The notes: generated by a model from the letters alone, not told the origin. 64,000 bases of DNA from JAVBLY01 sp031553035 (GCA_031553035.1 JAVBLY010000005.1:186001-250000), one strand, 5' to 3'; shown: positions 8,785-17,678, numbered from the stretch's first letter. Numbers and translations: made by a program.

Positions 8785-9879
8785 ATGAGCAGAAAACAAA
8801 TGGGAACCCCCAAAAAAGACGGATTCAGAATGCCGGGCGAATTTGAGCCTCAGGATCAGATTTTTATGATCTGGCCGGAAAGACCGGATAACTGGAGAGA
8901 CGGCGGCAAGCCGGTTCAGGAATCATTCACAAATGTAGCTAAAGCAATAAGCAAGTATACACCTGTCACCATGCTGGTATCGCCCCAGCAGTTTGAAAAT
9001 GCACATAAGAAGCTTTCACCGGAAGTCAGAGTTGTGGAAATGGCCAACAATGACTCATGGGTAAGAGACTGTGGTCCCTCATTCGTCAAAAATGACAAAG
9101 GCGAAGTAAGGGCAGTTTGCTGGCAGTTCAACGCATGGGGTGGCCTCTATGACGGTCTGTATTTTCCATGGGATCAGGATAATTTAGTAGCGAAGAAAGT
9201 AGCCGAACTTGAAAGAGTCGACTATTATGAACTGGACGAATTCGTTCTTGAAGGCGGAAGTTTCCATGTAGACGGTGAGGGGACAGTTCTCACCACGGAA
9301 ATGTGTCTTCTGAGTCCCGGACGTAATCCTGACATGACTAAAGAAGAGATAGAAGACATGCTATGCGAATATCTTAACTGCGAAAAGGTTCTCTGGGTTA
9401 AGGACGGCATCGACCCCGAAGAGACAAACGGACATATCGATGACGTTTCGTGTTATATAAGACCGGGAGAGGTTCTGACTATCTGGACAGATGACAAGAA
9501 CGATCCGTTCTATAATGTCTGTCAGGAAACATATAATTCTTTAAGTGAAATGACAGACGCCAAAGGAAGAAAACTGAAGGTACATAAGCTCTGTCTGCCC
9601 AAGATCCCCGTTAAGATCAACGGCGATTTCAAGATTGACGAGATAGAAGGGACTATACCGAGAGAAGACGGAGAGATCTGCATCGCATCCTACATGAATT
9701 TTCTCATAACAAATAACGCGATAATCACACCTCAGTACGGCGATGAAAATGACGCACTGGCTATCAGGCAGTTGGAAGCAATATTCCCTGATCATGATGT
9801 TGTGGGCGTCGATACAAAAGAAGTTGTTTACGGAGGCGGAAACATCCACTGCATAACACAGCAGCAGCCTTCAAAGTAG
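8785..9879 (+). CDS. aguA: Agmatine deiminase
   Basis: The enzyme hydrolyses agmatine to N-carbamoylputrescine and ammonia in the cytoplasm. The 364-residue protein matches the family throughout: MPGEFEPQ and IWPERPDNWR at the N-terminus, NNDSWVRDCGP, the active-site segment NGHIDD, and GGGNIHCITQQQP with the nucleophilic Cys at about 356. The start follows CAGGAGG. An NhaC-family carrier lies 13 bp downstream, so the pair may import agmatine and degrade it, or exchange product. No putrescine carbamoyltransferase, carbamate kinase or N-carbamoylputrescine amidase is adjacent, so the rest of the pathway lies elsewhere or the product is exported. Confidence 0.95.
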   Translation: MSRKQMGTPKKDGFRMPGEFEPQDQIFMIWPERPDNWRDGGKPVQESFTNVAKAISKYTPVTMLVSPQQFENAHKKLSPEVRVVEMANNDSWVRDCGPSFVKNDKGEVRAVCWQFNAWGGLYDGLYFPWDQDNLVAKKVAELERVDYYELDEFVLEGGSFHVDGEGTVLTTEMCLLSPGRNPDMTKEEIEDMLCEYLNCEKVLWVKDGIDPEETNGHIDDVSCYIRPGEVLTIWTDDKNDPFYNVCQETYNSLSEMTDAKGRKLKVHKLCLPKIPVKINGDFKIDEIEGTIPREDGEICIASYMNFLITNNAIITPQYGDENDALAIRQLEAIFPDHDVVGVDTKEVVYGGGNIHCITQQQPSK

Positions 9880-9892
9880 GGAGGGTAATATC

Positions 9893-11257
9893 ATGGAATA
9901 TGGAATTTTAACGGTTCTGCCACTTCTGATCATGCTGGTTCTGGTAGTGACTACCAAGAGGATCTTTGAATCGATCCTCATCCCCATCGCACTTGTTTTT
10001 ATTATGAAAGACGGTGTCCATTTTATCACTGGATTTGTTGACGAATTCTATAATGTAATGGCCGAAGGGACTTACCCGTGGATAATGCTCATGCTAACAT
10101 TATTCGGCGCATTCATAGCACTCCTCATCAATTCCGGCGGTATAAGCGGCTTCAAGCGATTTGCCACAAGATACATACGATCGGAAAGAAGCAGTCTTGT
10201 ATTTACCTGGGTCCTGGGCATGGTCCTCTTCATAGATGACTATATCAATAACCTGGGCATAGGACCAACAGTAAGAGAAATAACCGACGAGCATGGAGTC
10301 CCGAGAGAGCAGATCGCATTTTCCGTCTGCTGCACCGGTACACCGGTCTGCGCACTGGTGCCTCTAACTGCATTTGCAGTATTCGTATTCGGCGTTATGA
10401 AGGAAAACGGCATTTCTGCGGAAGGTTCAAGCATGTTTACTGAATATATCAAAGTCATTCCGTTCATGTTTTATCCCATCGCAATCATCATCATTGCATT
10501 GCTGCTGGCTGTCGGCGTTTTCCCCAGAGTAGGTGCGTTTAAAAGGTATTACAATGAGATCAAAAATGGAACATATTCACTGACTCAGGCAGAAAAAGAC
10601 ATCATTGACATGGAAAACAATGAAGACATGGAGATAACAGACGGTGGCAAAGTCATCGACTTCGCTCTTCCTGTTCTGGTTCTGGTCGTTGCAATGTTCA
10701 TTACAAGCGATCTGGTTCTTTCGGTAATACTGGGTATATTCACAAGTTTCATAATGTACATCCCCAGAAAAAGAATGTCATTCAGCAATTTTTTCAAGAG
10801 CTTTTTCGAGGGGATCAATGACATGATCTACATCCTTATCATAGTTCTCATGACATTCGTATTCGTCTACGGTCTTGAAGGGATCGGCTTCAACGAATAT
10901 GTCATAAAGACCGTGGAACCCATAATGGTCGGAGGAGCGATACCGGCACTTACGTTTATAACTGTTGGAGTAGTTGCATTCCTTGGTGTGGACTACTGGG
11001 CGGTCATGCTGCTTATCGCTCCCATAGCAGTACCGCTGGCTGTCTCATTTGATGTCAGCCCATATATGACCATAGCTGCCGTAGTTTCCGGATCGGTTTT
11101 CGGAGGAACAGCATGTTTCTTTGCCGAGCAGATACTGATGGTTTCACAGTCGGTAAAAAGACCTCCCGTAAAAGTTGCCATAGGAGGTTTGCCTTACAGC
11201 CTGACCGGATTTGTATTGACGGTAATATTGTATCTGATTTTCGGATTTTTATTATAA
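9893..11257 (+). CDS. NhaC-family Na+/H+ antiporter-like carrier (agmatine locus)
   Basis: A 454-residue membrane protein with about 11-12 hydrophobic segments of the NhaC/ArsB-like antiporter family. Members of this group often sit in amino-acid or amine operons and have been annotated as Na+/H+, malate/lactate or amine carriers. It starts 13 bp after aguA with GGGAGG upstream, so the two are one operon. The pairing suggests transport of agmatine or its degradation product, but the substrate is inference. A second family member, at 37855, pairs with an amidohydrolase in the same manner. A strong terminator follows. Confidence 0.82.
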   Translation: MEYGILTVLPLLIMLVLVVTTKRIFESILIPIALVFIMKDGVHFITGFVDEFYNVMAEGTYPWIMLMLTLFGAFIALLINSGGISGFKRFATRYIRSERSSLVFTWVLGMVLFIDDYINNLGIGPTVREITDEHGVPREQIAFSVCCTGTPVCALVPLTAFAVFVFGVMKENGISAEGSSMFTEYIKVIPFMFYPIAIIIIALLLAVGVFPRVGAFKRYYNEIKNGTYSLTQAEKDIIDMENNEDMEITDGGKVIDFALPVLVLVVAMFITSDLVLSVILGIFTSFIMYIPRKRMSFSNFFKSFFEGINDMIYILIIVLMTFVFVYGLEGIGFNEYVIKTVEPIMVGGAIPALTFITVGVVAFLGVDYWAVMLLIAPIAVPLAVSFDVSPYMTIAAVVSGSVFGGTACFFAEQILMVSQSVKRPPVKVAIGGLPYSLTGFVLTVILYLIFGFLL

Positions 11258-11278
11258 GCAACAGCATACACTGCTATC

Positions 11279-11320
11279 AGGGTTGTCTCTAAGTAAAAGA
11301 AATTGAGACAGCCCTTTTTT
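11279..11320 (+). terminator. Intrinsic terminator, member of a repeated hairpin family
   Basis: AGGGTTGTCTC pairs with GAGACAGCCCT (11279-11289 with 11305-11315), followed by a T run. Related hairpins with an AAGGGGC...GCCCCTT stem occur at 34894 and 36143. Confidence 0.85.
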
Positions 11321-11321
11321 A

Positions 11322-11350
11322 TTGACTTTAAATATTCATATTGATATTAT
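11322..11350 (+). promoter_or_regulatory. Sigma-A-type promoter of cobalamin locus B
   Basis: TTGACT (11322-11327), 17-bp spacer, TATTAT (11345-11350), directly ahead of riboswitch B. Confidence 0.6.
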
Positions 11351-11387
11351 AAGAATACAATTATTTTACTTATGTTTTTTGCGAAAG

Positions 11388-11545
11388 TAACTATAGCTGA
11401 CGCAGGATTAAAAGGAAACCGGTTAAAGTCCGGTGCGGACCCGCCACTGTAAACGAACAGTTTTCCATGACGAAAGTCAGTCACTGAGGTAATGTCCTCG
11501 GGAAGGCAGGAAAACGAAGAGTCGTGAGCCAGGAGACTTGCATAA
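11388..11545 (+). promoter_or_regulatory. Cobalamin riboswitch B
   Basis: A textbook B12 riboswitch: AAGGAAACCGG...TCCGGTGCGGACCCGCC (11412-11444), CACTGTAAACGAACAG (11445-11460), and the closing box GAGCCAGGAGACTTGC (11526-11541). An intrinsic terminator follows at 11606. It controls a second propeller-plus-DUF4430 pair. Confidence 0.96.
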
Positions 11546-11605
11546 GGAGAACACATACCCACGGGTTTTGGGTAGTCAGCTGTTCATTTATACACAGTAA
11601 AAACG

Positions 11606-11637
11606 GACTGTAGCATACGCTATAGTCTTTTTGTTTT
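11606..11637 (+). terminator. Expression-platform terminator of riboswitch B
   Basis: Stem GACTGTAGC / GCTATAGTC (11606-11614 with 11619-11627, one G-U pair, loop ATAC) followed by CTTTTTGTTTT-type tail, 19-28 bp before the start codon at 11656. Confidence 0.88.
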
Positions 11638-11655
11638 GGTGAAAGGGGATTTATT

Positions 11656-13203
11656 ATGAGAAAAAAGATTGGGATAGCCGGTTTTGTGTTAACACTTGTG
11701 TTGATAGTCAGCCTGATACCGGCTACAGTATTTGCGGGGGATTACAGCAGTGAATGGGGGATGTTCAGAAAGGATAAGGAAAACTCAGGACAGAGCAGCA
11801 GCAAAACCGCCAGAGTAGCCGGTGAAGCTGTGAAAAAGTGGTCACATAATCTGGATCCTAAGGCACAGTGGAGTCCTGTGGGATCGCCGATTATAGTTGG
11901 CGGCAATATCTATATTGCATCTGACGATGACCTTAATGTTTTTGATAAAAGCGGCAAAATAATCAGGACCGGGAAGTTGAAATCCAAAATAGGATATACT
12001 GCCAATATTGCATATGGTGACGGAAAGATATTTGTACCTTTGGACGGGGGGCAAGTTCAGGCTTTGGATGCCGGAACACTTAAATCATTGTGGATCAGTG
12101 AGCCGATGCCTGAAGCAAATTATCAGAACGGCAGCAATATAACATATCATGATGGTTATATCTATACAGGAACGTATTTAGCAGCAGGCTCATCTACTGA
12201 CGGATTTTATTTTGCATTGTCGACAAATGACGAAGACAGTGGTGATGAAAATGAGGAAAAAGCATATGCATGGAATCATACATCTTCGGCTATCAGTAAT
12301 GCGAAAGGATTCTATGGAGTCGGAGGAGCAGTATACAGTGATGTCATAATATTTGCCGGTGATGATGGTATTCTGGTTTCAAAAGACCTTAAGTCCGGTA
12401 CGGAAAAAGATACCTATGATCTTGGCGGACAGGTCCGCTCATCAGTGATGTTATCGGGGAATACTGCATATATTGCGACAAAAGGTGGCCGGGTTTACAG
12501 CGTTCCCTTAGCCGGCAACGGAACATTCAAAGACAGTGAAGTTAAGTATTGCAATACCAGTTCAGGTGAAAGTACTTCATCTCCTGTGATCCATGCAGGC
12601 AAACTTTATGCTGTTTCCGGGTCATTTGACTCCGGCGGCAAGGTCGATGTTATCGATGCGGGAAATATGAGCAAAATCGGCAGTGCCGATCTGGGCGGAT
12701 TCAGTCAGTCATCTCCGCTGAAAGTGGATGGATATTCGGCTAGTAGCAATGGAAACACAATTTATATCTATTTAATGCTGAATGATTCGCCGGACGATCT
12801 GGTCGTTATAGAAAATAGTGACTCCATGTCAGCGCCGAAAGTGTCTAAAATTTTCTCGCCCGGCGGTGAATACTCGATGTCAAGCGTAATAGCAGACAGC
12901 AGCGGAACCATGTATTTTCTGGGTAATTCAGGAACTCTATATGCGGTGGGATATCAGGATCTGCCTAAAGAACCAGAAAGCTCTGATCCCAAGCCGACAT
13001 CTCAAACCGCAGAAAAAGATCCCGCTGCGAAGGACAAGCAAAAAACAGGAGAAACAAAGGGTCAGGGGACATCGCCTGATACCAGCGATACCAAGTCGGT
13101 GGTCTCATGGATCATTCTAATACTTGCCTCACTTTTTGTTATTGTATCAGCGTGGTTTATCAGAAAGAGAAATATGGTGAAAGCAAATGAAAAAAATAAT
13201 TAG
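11656..13203 (+). CDS. Membrane-anchored PQQ-like beta-propeller protein (cobalamin locus B)
   Basis: A 515-residue surface protein: signal peptide (about 1-27, ending TVFAG), PQQ-like propeller blades (about 45-440) with GGQVQALDAGT repeating the GQVQALDPDT motif of the locus A protein, a Pro/Lys/Thr-rich spacer (about 440-478), and a C-terminal membrane helix (about 480-505) followed by RKRN. The anchor replaces the FN3 domains of the paralogue at 4001. No LPxTG motif is present. GAAAGGGG precedes the ATG. The 3' end overlaps the DUF4430 lipoprotein gene by 17 bp. Inferred role: corrinoid capture outside the membrane, by analogy with the Bacteroides propeller BtuG, without proof of homology. 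Confidence 0.82.
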   Translation: MRKKIGIAGFVLTLVLIVSLIPATVFAGDYSSEWGMFRKDKENSGQSSSKTARVAGEAVKKWSHNLDPKAQWSPVGSPIIVGGNIYIASDDDLNVFDKSGKIIRTGKLKSKIGYTANIAYGDGKIFVPLDGGQVQALDAGTLKSLWISEPMPEANYQNGSNITYHDGYIYTGTYLAAGSSTDGFYFALSTNDEDSGDENEEKAYAWNHTSSAISNAKGFYGVGGAVYSDVIIFAGDDGILVSKDLKSGTEKDTYDLGGQVRSSVMLSGNTAYIATKGGRVYSVPLAGNGTFKDSEVKYCNTSSGESTSSPVIHAGKLYAVSGSFDSGGKVDVIDAGNMSKIGSADLGGFSQSSPLKVDGYSASSNGNTIYIYLMLNDSPDDLVVIENSDSMSAPKVSKIFSPGGEYSMSSVIADSSGTMYFLGNSGTLYAVGYQDLPKEPESSDPKPTSQTAEKDPAAKDKQKTGETKGQGTSPDTSDTKSVVSWIILILASLFVIVSAWFIRKRNMVKANEKNN

Positions 13204-13873
13204 TATATTACTGTTATCAATACTCATTCTGACCGGATGTGGAGATTCTTCCGGCGATACAGCAAAAAAGTCCGACGATAATACTTCGCCTTCTGCTGTA
13301 ACTGCTGCTTCCGTTGAAACATCCAGCGGAGGTGTGGATTCTCCGGGTGCCGCAGCAAAAGACGAAAAAACACAGGCTGACAAAACGAAAAGTAAAGGAT
13401 CGACTTCACAAAGCGATCCTGTCAACGCAGATTCTGAATCCAAGTCCGGATCATCGGGAGGCAGTAATAGTAATTCCCAACCCTACGGAGGCAGTGGCGG
13501 TGACTCAGGCAGTAGTTCGGATTCTTCGAAAATCAATTGTACCATCGAGATCGACTGTAAAACAGCCTTAAAGAATTATACGGATATTGCAGATGCAGTC
13601 TCAAATAATGGGGTAATATTATCTAAAAAAAACCTTTCTCTAAACAAAGGTGCGACTGTCTATGATGCACTTAAAGCGTCCGGCATCCGGTTTGTGGGTT
13701 CCGGTTATATATCATCTATAAATTCACTTAGCGAAGGGGACTGCGGCGGAAAAAGCGGCTGGATGTTCTACGTAAATGGAGCCTATCAGAATAATGGATG
13801 CAAAAAAGTTAAGCTCAGGGACAATGATCATGTTCAGTGGAGATATACATGCAACAGCGGTAGCGATATGTGA
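13187..13873 (+). CDS. DUF4430 lipoprotein of cobalamin locus B
   Basis: A 228-residue lipoprotein with lipobox LILTGC (Cys 18), a Ser/Gly-rich linker (about 19-113) and a C-terminal DUF4430 domain (about 115-228). The domain has GWMFYVNG near 191 and ends in QWRYTCN, with a matching upstream cysteine in EIDCKT, both as in the locus A lipoprotein. The start overlaps the propeller gene by 17 bp, so translation is coupled and the two products probably act together. An extra cysteine pair (GDCGG and NNGCKK) is unique to this copy. Role inferred: surface corrinoid binding. Confidence 0.85.
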   Translation: MKKIISILLLSILILTGCGDSSGDTAKKSDDNTSPSAVTAASVETSSGGVDSPGAAAKDEKTQADKTKSKGSTSQSDPVNADSESKSGSSGGSNSNSQPYGGSGGDSGSSSDSSKINCTIEIDCKTALKNYTDIADAVSNNGVILSKKNLSLNKGATVYDALKASGIRFVGSGYISSINSLSEGDCGGKSGWMFYVNGAYQNNGCKKVKLRDNDHVQWRYTCNSGSDM

Positions 13874-13898
13874 CAAAACTATACTGTTATGGTATAAT
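13870..13898 (+). promoter_or_regulatory. Promoter of the ileS T-box transcript
   Basis: GTGACA (13870-13875), 17-bp spacer, TATAAT (13893-13898). The -35 box overlaps the stop codon of the DUF4430 gene. Confidence 0.6.
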
Positions 13899-13904
13899 AA
13901 TTAT

Positions 13905-14185
13905 CTATTAAATATAAAGGCACCGACTGAGACAGTAGTTAGGTATCATCCATCTAAAGAGAGACTTGCAATGCTGAGAACAAGTTGTTGGAGACCGGAA
14001 CGAACATCACTCACGAGCCGATCCTGTGAACTGCAATGGATGCTATACTAGCAGGGTACGTTACACGCGTTAAGTGAATGAAGTGACAGGAGGAATCAAT
14101 GGCAAAGTCGCCGTCGAAAATCCTGTAACCGGGGTGGCACCGCGATAATTTCGTCCCTGAGCCGTTTGGCTTAGGGACTTTATAA
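13905..14185 (+). promoter_or_regulatory. T-box leader, isoleucine type
   Basis: Stem I carries AGAGAG (about 13958), and GAAC-ATC-ACTC at 14003-14012 places ATC (14006-14008) where the specifier codon belongs. The T-box proper, GGGGTGGCACCGCG, is at 14131-14144. The competing terminator pairs GTCCCTGAGCC with GGCTTAGGGAC (14153-14163 with 14168-14178), followed by a T-rich tail. Uncharged tRNA-Ile would favour readthrough into ileS. The start codon is unusually far away (323 bp past the terminator). Confidence 0.93.
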
Positions 14186-14260
14186 TTTAACCTCATTGAA
14201 AGAAGTTTACGTGGAACAGATGCATGTGCAAAAAACTGAAGTGTGATGACAGAAAAAATA

Positions 14261-14412
14261 CATTTTTTGGCAAAAAAATAGAGTATTGTACAAAAAAACG
14301 GAAGCACAACTGAGCCATTTATACATTAATATGTATACACGTCCGTTAAAGATTCGACGAATATGATATTTATAAACTATTTGTACATTATAGCGATTTT
14401 TTGCCAAAAAAC
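14261..14412. repeat. Foldback (MITE-like) element between T-box and ileS
   Basis: About 38-bp imperfect inverted ends (14261-14299 and 14374-14412) share TTTTTTGGCAAAAAA and TGTACAAA when one is reverse-complemented. The 75-bp centre holds a second palindrome around TATACATTAATATGTATA. No open frame is present. The remaining spacer to 14507 shows no feature beyond the ileS ribosome site. Confidence 0.55.
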
Positions 14413-14507
14413 TCAAAATAGTTGTTAGCTATACAAACCAGGTCCTCATCATTATAGTAGCAACCATTAATTTACAAATTTGCCGAAAGGCCAGAGAAAG
14501 GATCAAT

Positions 14508-17500
14508 ATGTTTAAGAATTTATCAGAAAAACCGATAGCAGACAACCAGAACGAACAGGCTCAGAACTGGGAGGATATGGATCTTCTTAAAAGAAGCCTT
14601 GAAACAAGAGAAGGCAAGGAGCGATTTGTTTTTTATGAAGGGCCTCCCACGGCAAACGGAAAGCCGGGGATCCATCATGTTATCTCGAGAACTTTGAAAG
14701 ACTCGATATGTAAACACAAAACCATGGAAGGCTATCAGGTCCCGAGAAAAGCAGGCTGGGACACCCACGGACTTCCGGTAGAGATAGAAGTGGAAAAGCA
14801 GCTCAACCTTTTTACGAAAAAAGATATTGAGGACTACGGCATAAAAGAATTCAACGAGAAATGCCGAGAGTCTGTGTTCAAATACGAAAGTTTATGGCGT
14901 GACATGAGCAAGCGGATGGGATTCCTTGCCGATATGGACGATCCGTATATCACTCTCAACAATGATTATATCGAGACGGGCTGGTGGATACTCAAGGAAT
15001 TCTTTGACAAGGGTCTGATCTATGAAGGACATAAGATCCTTCCGTATTGCCCCCGCTGCGGAACCGGACTGGCTTCCCATGAGGTGAGCCTGGGATATAA
15101 AGAAGTGAAGACAAATACGGTCACCACCATGTTCAAAAGAAAGGACGATGACTCGTATTTTCTGGCGTGGACTACAACGCCGTGGACATGTCCGTCCAAC
15201 GTAGCTCTGACAGTTGGACCTGAGATAGACTATATCAAAGCAAGACTTCTGACTGCTGAAGAGGCTGAAGCCAAAGACAAGAAACCTGACCAGAGAGTCA
15301 AGGATCACGGCGGTCAGAAATTCTATGTTGCCAAGAGGCTGGCAGATAAGGTTCTTGGTGCCGGTAATTACGAAATCACAGAAGAAATGAAGGGGAGTGA
15401 CCTGGAGTTCCTGGAATATGAACAGCTCATGCCGTTTATCAAAGTGGACAAGAAAGCGTTCTACATAACCGTAAACGACTATGCAACCGATGAAGACGGT
15501 ACCGGTATAGTTCATACCGCACCTGCATTCGGTGAAGACGACTATAACACCGGGCGAAAATACGGACTGCCTGTTCCTAATCCTGTGGATGAAGAAGGCA
15601 AATTCATGGAAACACCGTGGAAGGGACATTTTGTCCTTGAAGACGGTCTGGATATTGAAATAATCAAGTGGCTGTCAGCTGAAGGCAAACTTTTCTCAAA
15701 GGAAAAGGTTGAGCATAATTACCCATTCTGCTGGAGATGCGATACTCCTCTCATTTATTACAGCAAGCCAAGCTGGTACATCGAGATGACAAAGCTCAAG
15801 GACAATCTTGTAAAAAACAATGACGAGGTGAACTGGTTCCCTGATTTTATCGGTGAAAAGCGATTCGGCAACTGGCTTGAGAATGTCAACGACTGGGCAA
15901 TCTCGAGGACAAGATACTGGGGAACACCCATTCCTGTATGGAGATGTAAGGAATGCGGTGAGCTTACTTGCATAGGTTCAAGACAGGAGCTTAAGGACAG
16001 AGCAAACGAAGACATCGATTTGGATATTGAACTCCACAGACCATATGTGGACGATGTTCATCTGACCTGCGGCAAATGCAGCGGCGAGATGGAAAGGATC
16101 CCGGAAGTTATGGACTGCTGGTTCGACAGCGGATCTATGCCATTTGCCCAGATGCACTATCCGTTTGAGCACAAGGATGATTTTGAAGATAAGTGGTTCC
16201 CCGCTGATTTCATATGTGAGGGTATCGATCAGACAAGAGGATGGTTCTATTCTCTGATCGCAATTTCAACATTTATAAAGGGGACGGCGCCATATAAAAA
16301 TGTGCTTGTAAACGACCTTATCCTGGACAAAGAAGGCAAAAAGATGTCCAAATCAAAGGGCAATACAGCAGATCCCTTTGAACTGTTCGACAAATACGGC
16401 GCTGATGCGACAAGATGGTATCTGCTCTATGTTTCGCCTGCATGGTCACCGACAAAGTTTGATGAAAGCGGGCTGATCGAAGTAGCCGGCAAATTTTTTG
16501 GAACACTCCGAAACATATATAATTTCTTTGTGCTTTATGCTAATCAGGACGGTATCGATCCCAGAGAATTTGAAGGGTCAGTCAAATTTGAAGACCGTCC
16601 CGAGCTTGACAGATGGATTCTGTCAAAGTACAACAGCCTCATAAAAGACGTGATCGCAGACATGGACAGTTATGATCACATGAAGGCAGTAAGAAAGGTC
16701 CAGAATTTTGTGATCGAGGACTTTTCAAACTGGTATATAAGAAGGGCTAGAAGAAGATTCTGGGCAACCGATCTTACTGACGACAAAAAGTCTGTATACA
16801 GTGCGACATATGAAATACTGGCAGGCGTTGCCAAGCTTATGGCACCGGTAGCACCATTTATCTCCGATGAAATATTTATGAATCTGGCTGGCGGGGAATC
16901 GGTCCATCTCGAGTATTATCCTGAAGTGAATGAATACGCCATCGACGGAGAACTGGACAAAAAAATGGACCTTGTCAGAGATCTTGTAGGCCTGGGCCGA
17001 GGCGTGAGAGAAAAGGAAAAAATCAAAGTAAGACAGCCACTTTCCAGCGTGCTCATCGACGGGAAATACGAGAGCCTGATAGCGGATATGGCTGATCTCA
17101 TCAAGGAAGAGCTTAATATAAAGCAGGTCCTGTTCCAGAAAGAACTGGGGCAGTACATGGACTATAAATTAAAGCCCGACTTTAAAGTGGCCGGTCCCGA
17201 GCTTGGAGGCAAGATACGCAGCTTTGCCGGAGCTCTGGCGGAAGCGGATGCCCCTGCACTCATAAAAGAACTAAATGAAAAAGGCGAGGCGGTCATCAAA
17301 ATCGGTGATGAAGACCAGAATATTAAGAGAGAGTGGGTGGATATCCAGATCAGTGCAAAGAAAGGCTTCGCCGTTGCCATGGAAAATGACCTGTTCACAA
17401 TTCTTGACACCACCATCACCGAAGAACTTGCAAAGGAAGGCCTGGCAAGAGAATTCGTTTCAAAAGTCCAGCAGGTCAGAAAACAAATGGATCTTGAGAT

Positions 17501-17678
17501 GATGGATAATATAAAGATCAGGTTCTCCGGAGACAACGAAGTGGAATCTGCCATAAATGCATATGAGGATTACATAAAGACCGAAACTCTTGCAAATGAA
17601 GTAATAACTATGAACGGTGACTGGGAGACTTTCAGCCTTAACGGGCATGATACAGGGATAAGAGTGGAAAAGATATAA
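14508..17678 (+). CDS. ileS: Isoleucyl-tRNA synthetase, long (type 2) form
   Basis: The enzyme charges tRNA-Ile in the cytoplasm and edits misactivated valine. At 1056 residues it has the long form resembling eukaryotic IleRS. The class I HIGH motif is replaced by GIHH (54-57, in NGKPGIHHVISRTLKD), so the first and third positions are swapped; KMSKSKGN starts at about 612. Paired CPRC, CKEC and CGKC motifs look zinc-binding. Type 2 IleRS enzymes are known to resist mupirocin, and the GXHH variant has been linked to very high resistance. Expression is under the T-box upstream. The stop TAA overlaps the ATG of rlmN by one base. Confidence 0.97.
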   Translation: MFKNLSEKPIADNQNEQAQNWEDMDLLKRSLETREGKERFVFYEGPPTANGKPGIHHVISRTLKDSICKHKTMEGYQVPRKAGWDTHGLPVEIEVEKQLNLFTKKDIEDYGIKEFNEKCRESVFKYESLWRDMSKRMGFLADMDDPYITLNNDYIETGWWILKEFFDKGLIYEGHKILPYCPRCGTGLASHEVSLGYKEVKTNTVTTMFKRKDDDSYFLAWTTTPWTCPSNVALTVGPEIDYIKARLLTAEEAEAKDKKPDQRVKDHGGQKFYVAKRLADKVLGAGNYEITEEMKGSDLEFLEYEQLMPFIKVDKKAFYITVNDYATDEDGTGIVHTAPAFGEDDYNTGRKYGLPVPNPVDEEGKFMETPWKGHFVLEDGLDIEIIKWLSAEGKLFSKEKVEHNYPFCWRCDTPLIYYSKPSWYIEMTKLKDNLVKNNDEVNWFPDFIGEKRFGNWLENVNDWAISRTRYWGTPIPVWRCKECGELTCIGSRQELKDRANEDIDLDIELHRPYVDDVHLTCGKCSGEMERIPEVMDCWFDSGSMPFAQMHYPFEHKDDFEDKWFPADFICEGIDQTRGWFYSLIAISTFIKGTAPYKNVLVNDLILDKEGKKMSKSKGNTADPFELFDKYGADATRWYLLYVSPAWSPTKFDESGLIEVAGKFFGTLRNIYNFFVLYANQDGIDPREFEGSVKFEDRPELDRWILSKYNSLIKDVIADMDSYDHMKAVRKVQNFVIEDFSNWYIRRARRRFWATDLTDDKKSVYSATYEILAGVAKLMAPVAPFISDEIFMNLAGGESVHLEYYPEVNEYAIDGELDKKMDLVRDLVGLGRGVREKEKIKVRQPLSSVLIDGKYESLIADMADLIKEELNIKQVLFQKELGQYMDYKLKPDFKVAGPELGGKIRSFAGALAEADAPALIKELNEKGEAVIKIGDEDQNIKREWVDIQISAKKGFAVAMENDLFTILDTTITEELAKEGLAREFVSKVQQVRKQMDLEMMDNIKIRFSGDNEVESAINAYEDYIKTETLANEVITMNGDWETFSLNGHDTGIRVEKI

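Noticed and set aside
14892..15629. Minus-strand frame of 245 codons opposite ileS
   Set aside because: Shadow of a conserved gene; no ribosome site and no known motif.
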